Positions 50,493 to 59,555 of a stretch of 64,000 bases of DNA are shown one piece after another. Position 1 is the stretch's first letter, and each line of letters starts with the position of its first letter. Made by a program: the position numbers and the translations under genes. The stretch covers positions 1 through 64,000 of the forward strand of contig NZ_KI912397.1 in assembly GCF_000518185.1 (NCBI RefSeq). Reading direction: 5' to 3'. The notes beneath the pieces were generated by a model that was not told where the DNA came from, made no database searches, and saw only the letters and a program-made list of their open reading frames with translations. Source of the DNA: Bartonella clarridgeiae ATCC 51734. Lineage in GTDB: Bacteria; Pseudomonadota; Alphaproteobacteria; Rhizobiales; Rhizobiaceae.

Positions 50493-52028
50493 TTATAAAC
50501 CTAGATAATGGCCTTTAAATTTAGTTTCACAAATTTTAAAATCGCTATGAATTTTATTAATTTGATCATTATTGAAAATTTCAGTGTTATTTAAAATACT
50601 GATATTACCAAAAATATTAGCATCGCCGTGAACCCGCGCATTGTCATAAATCTTGACATCACCACAAACTTTAGCACAACCATAAATCTTAGCATTTCCA
50701 AAAATATTAGCATTGCCGTAAAGCTGTACATTGTTATAAACACAAGCATTACCATAAACCTCAGCGTTACAAAAAACCCTGGTATTACCATAAATTTGGG
50801 CAGCATCAAAAATTCTAGCACTACCTAAAACCGAAGCGCGACCGAAAACTTTTGCATCATTATAAACACTAGCGTTACGATAAATCTTAGCCTCATCGTA
50901 AACTTGAGCGTTGCCATAAACACAGGCATCACCACAAACCCTAGCTAGACCGAAAATTTTTACATTACCACGAACATCAGCATTACAACAAATCTTAACT
51001 TTATCGTAAACTTGAGCATTGCCATAAACACAAGCACCACCAAAAACCTTAGCACCACCAAAAACCTTAGCATTATTAAAAATTTTGGCATTCTCGCTAA
51101 TCTTAGCATTGCCATAAATTTCAGCTTTATCGTAAACTATAGAACTGCCGCAAATTAGCGCATCATCATAAACTTTGGCATAATCATAAATTTTAGCATT
51201 CCCAAAAATCTCAGCTGCACCAAAAATCTCAGCTTCATCGAAAACCTGAGCATCATCAGAAATGCAGGCATAATCATAAATCTTAGCATCTCCAAAAACA
51301 CTTGAATTGCCACAAATTACAACTCCATCGCGAATCTCAGCTCTACCAAAAACTGTGGCACTACCAAAAATCTCAGAGTTACCAAAAACTTTGGCATTTC
51401 CACAAACCTGAGCCAAATCAGAAACCTCGACATTACCACAAACATCAGCACAGCCAGAAATTATGGAATTACCATAAATCTCAGCATTACCATAAACTTG
51501 AGCACTATCACAAATCTCAGCGTTATTACCAACCTTAGAATCATCAAAAACCCTAGCACTACCATGAACTTCTGCAAAATCATAAATCCCAGCATTACCA
51601 GAAACATGAGCTGCTTCGTAAACTCGAGAAAAATCATAAACCCAACAATTCCCTTCGTGGGATAAATTTGTTTCATTTGCGATAAAACCGCCAAGATCAC
51701 CTGCTTCTACATCTCCAAAATCTCTAAGAGCTATAATGCGATAAAGTTTCTCAGAATTGACCAATATTGACTCCTCTGTAAGTTCATATTTCTTGAAAAA
51801 ACCATTACCGCGAACCTTATTTTTATCGTAGATCTGAGCGTGATCGGTAGCAACCTGCAAATTTCCTTCATCGAATAGATTGTCTATGTCTTCAATAACA
51901 TCACTCAAATCATTTGAACGGATACGTTTAGAGTTCTGCTTAGAGTTCTTAAGAACTTTAGTGATGCAATCAGAGCCTTTATCATCATCAACTCTTATTT
52001 TATCTATAGATTTATATTTTTTGGACAT
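50493..52028 (-). CDS. YGNA hexapeptide-repeat protein 3
   Basis: 511 aa, the longest of the three. Charged leader MSKKYKSIDKIRVDDDKGSD to about residue 80, shared module FKKYELTEESILVNSEKLYRI...GDVEAGDLGGFIANETNLSHEG, then roughly 57 hexapeptides (YGNAQV, FGNAKI, YDEAKI) and a tail KFKGHYLGL close to that of protein 1. ATG 52028 with GAGAA upstream and a strong promoter at 52107-52134. It stands next to the decayed uvrD tail exactly as protein 1 stands next to the real one. Function unknown; similar modules occur, as I recall, in prophage-encoded repeat proteins. Confidence 0.85.
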   Translation of the reverse strand: MSKKYKSIDKIRVDDDKGSDCITKVLKNSKQNSKRIRSNDLSDVIEDIDNLFDEGNLQVATDHAQIYDKNKVRGNGFFKKYELTEESILVNSEKLYRIIALRDFGDVEAGDLGGFIANETNLSHEGNCWVYDFSRVYEAAHVSGNAGIYDFAEVHGSARVFDDSKVGNNAEICDSAQVYGNAEIYGNSIISGCADVCGNVEVSDLAQVCGNAKVFGNSEIFGSATVFGRAEIRDGVVICGNSSVFGDAKIYDYACISDDAQVFDEAEIFGAAEIFGNAKIYDYAKVYDDALICGSSIVYDKAEIYGNAKISENAKIFNNAKVFGGAKVFGGACVYGNAQVYDKVKICCNADVRGNVKIFGLARVCGDACVYGNAQVYDEAKIYRNASVYNDAKVFGRASVLGSARIFDAAQIYGNTRVFCNAEVYGNACVYNNVQLYGNANIFGNAKIYGCAKVCGDVKIYDNARVHGDANIFGNISILNNTEIFNNDQINKIHSDFKICETKFKGHYLGL

Positions 52029-52080
52029 AGTAAAATTCTCTTATCTAGTCTCTACAAAATTTTGTGTGCTCTCTAAATCT

Positions 52081-52116
52081 TTTGTTTTATTATAATACTT
52101 TGTTTTATTATAATAC
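52081..52116 (-). repeat. 18-bp tandem duplication overlapping a promoter
   Basis: TTTGTTTTATTATAATAC occurs twice head to tail (52081-52098, 52099-52116). Each copy supplies a TATAAT -10 box on the minus strand; only the distal one has a well-spaced -35. Confidence 0.85.
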
Positions 52117-52134
52117 AAAGTGATTTTTTGTCAA
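52107..52134 (-). promoter_or_regulatory. Promoter of YGNA gene 3
   Basis: Consensus TTGACA (52134-52129), 16-bp spacer and consensus TATAAT (52112-52107) on the minus strand, about 80 bases before the ATG. One of the best sigma-70-type matches in the window. Confidence 0.75.
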
Positions 52135-52327
52135 AAATACCAAAATGTTCTTATTTTTTTTTGAATAAATTATACGAAACACCGTACCCAATCTTTATAT
52201 TGGATAGGATGTTTTCATAGTAATAGTATTTGCATACTCATCAACATACATCCTTTGCCTGCCAAAACAGTGATTGCAAAATTAAGTTATAAGCATTATA
52301 ATTTTTCATATTTAAGAGAGTCAACCT

Positions 52328-52921
52328 ATGAAAAATATAATACGCATATTGGGGTTAACGATTGTATTTCTTGCTAGTGTTTTTACGTATGATACGTTTA
52401 GGAATAAACCCCTAGGTGAGAATTTCACACTCACTGCTTCTAATGGTAAAATTGTTACTGAAGCGGACATCCGAAGCAAATCTTCAGTAATCTTTTTTGG
52501 CTACACTATGTGCCCTGATACCTGCCCTACTACACTTGTGGATCTTAATCGGTGGCTTACAGCAATTGGTCCAAATGTCGATAAATTAAATGTATGGTTC
52601 GTCACTGTTGACCCTGAACGCGATACACCAGAAGTGCTTCGTGAATATTTAAGCAATTTTACTGATAAAATCATTGGTATAAGTGGAGACCCTAACGCAG
52701 TTCATAAAATGGTTAGCTCTTTTAATATTGTTGCTGAAAAAGTACCCGGAACAGATGATGACAACTATACCTATAATCACACAGCAGCAATTTTCTTGCT
52801 TAAAAAAGGTGGAAAACTAGCTGGCGTTATTCCATATAATGTCGAAGAAAATAATAACAAATTAAAAGATGATATCGCTATTACACGACTTAAAAAACTC
52901 GTTTCAAATTCGGCTTACTAA
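52328..52921 (+). CDS. SCO1/SenC family copper chaperone
   Basis: Thioredoxin-fold protein that delivers copper to the CuA site of cytochrome c oxidase. 197 aa. One N-terminal membrane anchor (IIRILGLTIVFLASVFTYDTF), copper ligands Cys62 and Cys66 in FFGYTMCPDTCPTTL, and His151 in YNHTAAIFLL, so the complete binding set is present. VTVDPERDTPEVL is a family mark. ATG with AGAGAG upstream. prmA begins 12 bases after its stop. Confidence 0.94.
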   Translation: MKNIIRILGLTIVFLASVFTYDTFRNKPLGENFTLTASNGKIVTEADIRSKSSVIFFGYTMCPDTCPTTLVDLNRWLTAIGPNVDKLNVWFVTVDPERDTPEVLREYLSNFTDKIIGISGDPNAVHKMVSSFNIVAEKVPGTDDDNYTYNHTAAIFLLKKGGKLAGVIPYNVEENNNKLKDDIAITRLKKLVSNSAY

Positions 52922-52933
52922 TTAAAGAATAGT

Positions 52934-53803
52934 ATGTTGCAACAAATTCGTCTGTACTGTACATTTTTTAAAAATGAGGCAGAACAATTTTACACTCTTG
53001 TGGAAACAGTCTTTGAGGAGGAAGGTTATCCTGTTGCTCTTACAGAAATAGATGAAAAAAATGCTATTTATGAGATTTCGCTTTATGTTGATCAAGCAAA
53101 CCAAGAAAGTGCTTTCCAACAATTTTCACGTGCTCTTGCAATAGATCCAGATAAAATTAACATAGAAATTTTACCCAATATTGATTGGGTAAAACAAAGT
53201 CTTGAAGGACTGAAACCGGTACGTGTTGGTCCTTTTTTTCTTCACGGTAGCCATGAACGACAAAACATTCCACCTAATGTTTTGCCCATTGAAATTGAAG
53301 CTAATCAAGCTTTTGGTACAGGTCATCATGGAACGACATTTGGTTGTTTAGAAATGATTACCAAAGTAATGCAAAATGAAAACCCGCAAAATGCCCTTGA
53401 TCTTGGTACGGGTAGCGGGATATTAGCTATTGGTATCGCTATGCTCAAACCTATTGCTGTACTTGCAGCTGATATAGACCCAATAGCCATTCAAGTAGCA
53501 CAACATAATATTAGCCTCAATGGTGTCACAGAACATGTTACAGCTGTTACAGTCACAGGTTTGAACGATGATAGAATCTCATTATGCACCCCTTTTGATC
53601 TTATCGTTGCCAATATCCTTGCCAATCCTTTAATCGAACTTGCAAAAGATATGGCACAAGCATTGCGAAAAGATGGATCTATTATATTGTCTGGGATCCT
53701 TGAAGAACAGCACAATGATGTTTTAAAAGCTTATGTCAAACAAGGCCTAAAACATATTGAGACATATCTTCAGCAAGGATGGGCTACTTTGCATCTGAAA
53801 TAA
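52934..53803 (+). CDS. prmA: Ribosomal protein L11 methyltransferase
   Basis: Trimethylates ribosomal protein L11 using SAM. 289 aa. N-terminal L11-recognition domain, then AFGTGHHGTTFGCLEM, the SAM-binding motif ALDLGTGSGILAIGIAML and FDLIVANILANPLIEL (the N-I-L-A motif). ATG at 52934. The next gene begins just 17 bases after its stop, so sco1, prmA and the aminopeptidase gene form one unit. Confidence 0.94.
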   Translation: MLQQIRLYCTFFKNEAEQFYTLVETVFEEEGYPVALTEIDEKNAIYEISLYVDQANQESAFQQFSRALAIDPDKINIEILPNIDWVKQSLEGLKPVRVGPFFLHGSHERQNIPPNVLPIEIEANQAFGTGHHGTTFGCLEMITKVMQNENPQNALDLGTGSGILAIGIAMLKPIAVLAADIDPIAIQVAQHNISLNGVTEHVTAVTVTGLNDDRISLCTPFDLIVANILANPLIELAKDMAQALRKDGSIILSGILEEQHNDVLKAYVKQGLKHIETYLQQGWATLHLK

Positions 53804-53820
53804 AAGAAAAGAACATCATT

Positions 53821-55647
53821 ATGTATCAATCTTTTGAAACAATAACAAATCCTGCTTATGCTGCAGAGCGTGTTGCAGCTCTTCGTAAAGAATTTGATCG
53901 CTTTGGACTAGATGGCTTTCTAGTACCACATACAGATGAACATCAAGGAGAATATGTTCCTAAACATGCTCAACGTCTTGGCTGGCTAACTGGATTTACT
54001 GGATCAGCTGGTATAGCATTGATTTTAAAAGACAAAGCAATCATATTTACAGATGGGCGTTATAAACTTCAAGTTCGTCAGCAAACAGATTCTCGTATCT
54101 TTTATTATGAAGATTTAGCGACCTGCTCACTAGCACAATGGTTTGAGAAAAACAGACAAAAGCTTTCAATTGGCTTTGATCCATGGCTTCATACCATTAC
54201 TGCTACAGCCATATTGAGACAAGCATTAGAATTGAAAATAGGTGGAAAACTTATAGAAAGCCAACCCAATCTCATCGATCTTATTTGGGATGATAAACCA
54301 AAATTTCCACAAACTCCTTTATCAATTCATCCTCTTAAATACGCGGGATATAACAGCGATGAAAAGCTGTCACGAATTCGCAAAAACATAAAGAAATCTG
54401 GTGCAAATGCCTTTATTCTAACGGATCCATCTTCTATTGCATGGACATTCAATATACGTGGTAATGACGTTGCTAATACACCCTTTTCCCTTTCTTTTGC
54501 TATAATTTTAGTCAAAGAAAAACCGACTTTATTTATTGATAGTAAAAAAATTGGTAATGAGCAAAAACAATATCTGGAACGTTATGCAAAATTATATGAA
54601 CCAGAAAAACTTATTTCAAATATCAAAGATCATATTCAAAAAGGTACTGTTTTTGCTTTAGATCCATTGTTAACGTGCGAAAAATTACGCACCGTTATTG
54701 AAGAAAAAGGCGGATCTTTTATTACACTGACTGATCCTGTTATCTTACCACGTGCCATTAAAAATACTACAGAACTCAATGGCTCACGCAAAGCACATTT
54801 AAGTGATGGTGTAGCACTTACCCGTTTTTTTTCTTGGCTGGATAGACAAAGACCAGGTACAATTAATGAAATTGCTGCTGCCAAAAAATTAGAAAAATTT
54901 CGTATCATGACAGCACAGAAAATGGGAATGAAACTCGAAGATCTTTCATTTGATACCATTTCAGCAGCAGGTAAAAATGCTGCAATTATTCATTATCATG
55001 TAACCACTAAAACAAATAGGCTGTTAAATGCTGGTGAGCTTTATCTTGTTGATTCAGGTGGACAATACCGAGATGGTACAACAGATGTCACCCGTACAGT
55101 AGCAATTGGAAATGTTGGAGAAGAAGAAAAACGCTGTTTTACACTTGTCCTCAAAGGCATGATTGCTCTTTCAAGTGCAAGATTTCCTAAAGGTACACGT
55201 GGACAAGATATTGATGTTTTAGCACGCAGTGCATTATGGAAAGCTGGTTTTGATTATGCACATGGCACTGGTCATGGAGTTGGTTCTTATCTCTCTGTTC
55301 ATGAAGGACCACAAAATCTTTCACGCTATGGAAGCCAAGAACTTATTCCCGGTATGATTATTTCGAATGAACCCGGATATTACCGTGAACAAGCTTTTGG
55401 TATTCGTATTGAAAATTTGATGATTGTCAAACCAGCTCAAAAAATTGCCGATGGCGATATAGACATGCTATCATTCGAAACACTTACAAATTGTCCTATT
55501 GATCGACAATTAATCCTGATAGAGCTTTTAACAACACAAGAGAAACAATGGCTTAACGACTATCACGCCCATGTTTACCAAGTTAATGCACCCTACCTTA
55601 ATAAAGAAGATAAAAAATGGCTTAAAAAAGCTACAATGCCTCTTTGA
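53821..55647 (+). CDS. pepP: Xaa-Pro aminopeptidase (M24B family)
   Basis: Cleaves N-terminal residues ahead of proline. 608 aa, the long three-domain form with two creatinase-like N-terminal domains (DGFLVPHTDEHQGEY) and a C-terminal pita-bread domain. Metal ligands: Asp in LVDSGGQYRDGTTDVTRT (two), His in GTGHGVGSYLSVHEGP, Glu in ISNEPGYYRE and Glu in GIRIENLM. All are intact. The frame overlaps prmA upstream, but MYQSFETITNPAYAAERV at 53821 is the natural start. Confidence 0.92.
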   Translation: MYQSFETITNPAYAAERVAALRKEFDRFGLDGFLVPHTDEHQGEYVPKHAQRLGWLTGFTGSAGIALILKDKAIIFTDGRYKLQVRQQTDSRIFYYEDLATCSLAQWFEKNRQKLSIGFDPWLHTITATAILRQALELKIGGKLIESQPNLIDLIWDDKPKFPQTPLSIHPLKYAGYNSDEKLSRIRKNIKKSGANAFILTDPSSIAWTFNIRGNDVANTPFSLSFAIILVKEKPTLFIDSKKIGNEQKQYLERYAKLYEPEKLISNIKDHIQKGTVFALDPLLTCEKLRTVIEEKGGSFITLTDPVILPRAIKNTTELNGSRKAHLSDGVALTRFFSWLDRQRPGTINEIAAAKKLEKFRIMTAQKMGMKLEDLSFDTISAAGKNAAIIHYHVTTKTNRLLNAGELYLVDSGGQYRDGTTDVTRTVAIGNVGEEEKRCFTLVLKGMIALSSARFPKGTRGQDIDVLARSALWKAGFDYAHGTGHGVGSYLSVHEGPQNLSRYGSQELIPGMIISNEPGYYREQAFGIRIENLMIVKPAQKIADGDIDMLSFETLTNCPIDRQLILIELLTTQEKQWLNDYHAHVYQVNAPYLNKEDKKWLKKATMPL

Positions 55648-55851
55648 TTTTTAAACACGCACCCTTAAATTAAATATTTAAATAAAAAGCTCCAAGAAAG
55701 TTAATTTTCATTCCAGAGATAGAGTGAAAAACACAAGCGATACTCTAATTTCTTGAAATCAGAGGTTAAGGATTATCAGCCAGTTTTGCTAGGGTTTTTA
55801 AAAAAACTGACAAGAGGTCATCAGATATAAAAATGAACTAATCCTTTCTTT

Positions 55852-58800
55852 TTAAAATTGGTAGCGTATTCCGCCGGAAACACTTGTACCAGAAAAACCT
55901 GCTTTAGTGAGTTTATGTTTATATAACAAATCACCATGAAGCACTATTTTAGAAAGCAATTGGGCATGAACACCTAAACCTGCTTCCACTGTAGAACCAA
56001 ATGCTCCTAACTGAAAAGCATCTTTAAAATGCACTATCCGTTTATTTTCATAATTATGGGCAAAATGAAATTTGCTATAAAAAGAAACAATACGTCCTTC
56101 TTCAGACCCCATCATAGTTTTAGTGAAACGACCACCAATACTTGCAATCCATTGGTTATGATTTCCTAAATCAATATCAAACCGATCAATATCACGAGCC
56201 TTGTCAAACATCACAGACTGATAAATAACTTGCAGCTGTGGCTCAACAACAAATCCATCATAATTCGTTAAAATAGCTTGACCTCCCATTAAAGAAGAAC
56301 TCAGAAGTTCACCCCTTAACGTCGCTGTTTTCCCTCGAACCAAAGTCGAAACATCACCTTTAAAGGAACCACAAGACATAACTCCATTCACATAAAAGCC
56401 TGTATCATACTGTAAGTGAGCATAAAGCTTTCCTGACCATTTATTAAATATACTCTTCTGACTTTGTTCAACAACATAAGGCTGAAGAGAAAGGCTACTA
56501 TAAGTTCCTATAGCTCCCAAAGACAAAGCACTATGCTTACTCTCTAACGTCTTTAATACAACACCTGCCATCATAGCATTATAGTCAAGATCAGCGCTAT
56601 AACCATATTCAAAAACAGTCAAATTTGAAGCATAGCGATAATTACTACCATAACCATGTATGAAAAAGTTTGCCTTTCCATTGTGCCCAGTTTCATTGGT
56701 CCCATTGTGCGTAGATTCTAATAGTTCATAGTGATTATTTATATCTACCAAATTCGCATGGAATAAAGCATGAGGCAAGACTAAATAACTTGGAAGCTGT
56801 GGCACAACTACCGGCACTCTTTTTTCAGGTAAGCCTGGCTTCTGGAAACGTCGAGGTTTAAATGATGCAAGGTCTAATGACATAGGTTTTAAAAAAGGGA
56901 GAAAACTAATATATTCAATCTGAAGACGATAATCCCAAAAAGGCTTACTAGATTTACTGTCTCTATTTTCTCTTTCCTCATTATTTCCAACCAATTTTTG
57001 TTTTGGATCCGCCGCCCCTAAAGCAGAACTTGGACCATAAGCATAAAGACGATATTGATAAGGTAAATTATACAAGGTGATATAATCATTAAATAATTTA
57101 AAAGAATCTTCCTGAGCTGCTCCAGAAACCTGAATAATAGAAATACCCTTGTTATTATTTTTTGCACCTCGACCTATTTCGTCTCCTGGACTTCCTGAAA
57201 CAGCTAAAACATGAACTGTAGTAGTACCAGATACGTCTCCATGAATTAAAAGGCGATCCGTCTTTTGACGAGCAATCTCCCCTCCTTGATTTAGATAAGT
57301 ATTAATATAAAGTTCTGCATTGCCCTGCGCTGTATAAACAGTGCCGCTCCCTTTACCAATACGGAGCGTTTGATAAATATTGGATGTTGGCTTTTCAAAA
57401 ATAATGCTACTATCTGAAAGGATCATAGTAGAAATAGATGAATCTGTAACACTCAAATCTTTCGAAGGTTGCTGTTTCCTTTTTGTCAAAGTCCATGTCG
57501 AATGATTTTTTAAATGCAAATTTGCTATAGCTCCATTAGTAATTAAAGAACCACCTTCCAGTTTAGATCCATCAGCCTCAACTTTTACAACGCCACTATT
57601 AGCTTGTAACAAAAGATTGCCAGAAAGAGTTGCATTCTCTGACAATTTAAAGGTGAGATTATGGGTATTATCAGACTTATCACTATAAATAACCGCACTT
57701 TTGGGAACAGAAAAATTTGTTTTCTTCAAAGAAACAACTATACTATTGTGATTTTCTAGAGATTTTCTATTATTTCCATTAGAAATGTGATTTTCTGGAG
57801 ATTTTCCATTAGAAGATTGGCTCTTCTTATCCGAATAATGTAAATACATGCCATAAAATTGAGCACTATTTACTTGAATATTTGCACTATCAATATCAAC
57901 CTCTATTGGTCCTGAAGCTTTTTTTTCTTCTCTAGACCCTCCAACGTCAAATACCAGACCATGCGCATATTCTAGAGTAACATTTCCCTCCTCCATCTTA
58001 AAAACACTATCTGGATGTATGTGAATAGCAGTTTGAACAGTAGAAGAAAATATAGCATGCTGACGGTTAACAGTATCACTGCCTTTAACATTATTACGAA
58101 TAGTAATATTTTCTAAAATAACCTCTCCTGTATCTATATAAACTGCATTACCTGCCGTAAAAGTAATGTCTCCCTTGTTTTCATCTCCCATCATAATAAT
58201 AGAAGCATTTTCCTTATTTAAAAGACCGACTCCCTTATCACCTACTGTAATGCTTACATCCTCTAACCCAATATAAGCTCTATTACCATGAGAATAAACA
58301 GCAACCTCACTATCTTTAATTGATCCCGATGTTATGTATATTATACTATCGGCTTCAGCATTAAGACCTACTGTTAGGTCTTTCAAGGTTGCTTCACCTA
58401 CAGTAACTGCTCCCTGTTGTTTTACCCACACACCATATATATGCTCAGTACCTTTAGGCTGCTCACTCTTTTGTACTGGACCAAAAATCTTCATATCGTC
58501 CACATCAATAACAGTGCCCAATTCCGACGCATATATTGCAACTACCCCTTCATTTAGTGCAGCTAACTCTTCATTGTTGTTTTTACTGTTATTTTTTTCT
58601 TTCTTCTTTTTTGAACTATTGCAATTTTTCTGATCGGATTTGCAACAAAAGGCTTCACTTTTATTAGGTATACTACATGTTATATTTTTTATTGTACGGA
58701 CCTTTATATTTCCATCGTCTCTATAAATTTCTGCAACAAAAGCACGATCGTCCGATTCTATTTTACGAGGAACTTTAGTTTTCGGATAAACAGTATCAGC

Positions 58801-58866
58801 TATAAAAAGAGAAGAGAAAAGAAGAGAAAAGAAGAGAAAACTTGCAGCATATTTAATATTTACCAT
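55852..58866 (-). CDS. Autotransporter (type Va secretion) surface protein
   Basis: 1004 aa from ATG 58866; a TTG 12 bases upstream is in frame but unlikely. Signal peptide with hydrophobic core FLFFSLLFSSLFIADTV. The passenger has a Cys-containing, Lys/Asn/Ser-rich segment (residues about 65-100) and then parallel beta-helix-like sequence (GVVAIYASELGTVIDVDD, ITVGDKGVGLLNKENASIIM). A pertactin-like region (RIGKGSGTVYTAQGNAELYIN, DRLLIHGDVSGTTTVHV) precedes the C-terminal barrel (about 740-1004) ending GGIRYQF with terminal Phe. It resembles the inducible Bartonella autotransporters (Iba type). Role in adhesion is inferred. A 10-bp repeat lies in the signal peptide. Confidence 0.9.
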   Translation of the reverse strand: MVNIKYAASFLFFSLLFSSLFIADTVYPKTKVPRKIESDDRAFVAEIYRDDGNIKVRTIKNITCSIPNKSEAFCCKSDQKNCNSSKKKKEKNNSKNNNEELAALNEGVVAIYASELGTVIDVDDMKIFGPVQKSEQPKGTEHIYGVWVKQQGAVTVGEATLKDLTVGLNAEADSIIYITSGSIKDSEVAVYSHGNRAYIGLEDVSITVGDKGVGLLNKENASIIMMGDENKGDITFTAGNAVYIDTGEVILENITIRNNVKGSDTVNRQHAIFSSTVQTAIHIHPDSVFKMEEGNVTLEYAHGLVFDVGGSREEKKASGPIEVDIDSANIQVNSAQFYGMYLHYSDKKSQSSNGKSPENHISNGNNRKSLENHNSIVVSLKKTNFSVPKSAVIYSDKSDNTHNLTFKLSENATLSGNLLLQANSGVVKVEADGSKLEGGSLITNGAIANLHLKNHSTWTLTKRKQQPSKDLSVTDSSISTMILSDSSIIFEKPTSNIYQTLRIGKGSGTVYTAQGNAELYINTYLNQGGEIARQKTDRLLIHGDVSGTTTVHVLAVSGSPGDEIGRGAKNNNKGISIIQVSGAAQEDSFKLFNDYITLYNLPYQYRLYAYGPSSALGAADPKQKLVGNNEERENRDSKSSKPFWDYRLQIEYISFLPFLKPMSLDLASFKPRRFQKPGLPEKRVPVVVPQLPSYLVLPHALFHANLVDINNHYELLESTHNGTNETGHNGKANFFIHGYGSNYRYASNLTVFEYGYSADLDYNAMMAGVVLKTLESKHSALSLGAIGTYSSLSLQPYVVEQSQKSIFNKWSGKLYAHLQYDTGFYVNGVMSCGSFKGDVSTLVRGKTATLRGELLSSSLMGGQAILTNYDGFVVEPQLQVIYQSVMFDKARDIDRFDIDLGNHNQWIASIGGRFTKTMMGSEEGRIVSFYSKFHFAHNYENKRIVHFKDAFQLGAFGSTVEAGLGVHAQLLSKIVLHGDLLYKHKLTKAGFSGTSVSGGIRYQF
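58811..58840 (-). repeat. 10-bp tandem repeat (three units) in the autotransporter signal peptide
   Basis: Unit GAAGAGAAAA occurs three times exactly, coding for part of FLFFSLLFSSLF. Loss or gain of one unit changes the frame about 10 codons after the start. Confidence 0.92.
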
Positions 58867-59339
58867 TACAAAACTCAATAAAGTTTCAAATATTTAAAAT
58901 CGTTTAAACACATTATGAGCTATATAATAGCAATAAATACATTTCAAGTTATTATTATAACATAAAGTATCTTTATTACATTAAGCTAAAAAGAATAGTA
59001 AAAATTTTTTAATGAATAGCGCTAAGTTTTAAACCATAATTATTAAACTTGCTCTTTAGAGCGATATCAGTATTTAATTTTTGATTATTTTAAACCAATT
59101 TAACTTTTCATGATGATAATTTTACATATACCAGTTTGACAAAATCTATATTCCAAATCGAATGTATAAGTTACTCTTTAAACAGGTCACTATAGATTAT
59201 GTTCTTAGTAACCCAATATACTTATAAAATATTATAAAAAAACAGATAAAACGCTATGATGTCTAAATACAAAGACCTTTTCAGTTCTTCTGGGATTTAA
59301 GAAAACTAACAAAGATCAAATATAAGAATTCACTAATCC
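58867..59339. other. Spacer upstream of the autotransporter gene
   Basis: About 470 AT-rich bases with no gene recognised. The autotransporter promoter is expected here; no clear consensus was picked out. Confidence 0.5.
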
Positions 59340-59470
59340 CCTCTTTTATGATAGCTTATTCCACCGCAATACTTGTTCCAAACAAAACTGCTGTAATTAA
59401 CTGATGCTGATACACCAAATCACTATTAAAGACTATATTAGCAAATAATTTAGCATAAACAATGGCCTTC
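59340..59470 (-). pseudogene. Remnant of a second autotransporter barrel
   Basis: Minus-strand reading VYAKLFANIVFNSDLVYQHQL...AVLFGTSIAVE aligns with the last 40 residues of the neighbouring autotransporter (VHAQLLSKIVLHGDLLYKHKL...AGFSGTSVSGGIRYQF). A frameshift destroys the final strand, and no passenger region remains. This is the 3' end of a lost duplicate. Confidence 0.8.
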
Positions 59471-59555
59471 TATTCCATCATTGAAGACAATAATTATATT
59501 CACATAAAATTAAATATAAGATATGCTTAAAGTGCTAAATATCTAAAAATTATTA

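Noticed and set aside
58334-58633. 99-aa plus-strand frame opposite the autotransporter
   Set aside because: Shadow of the passenger-coding sequence.
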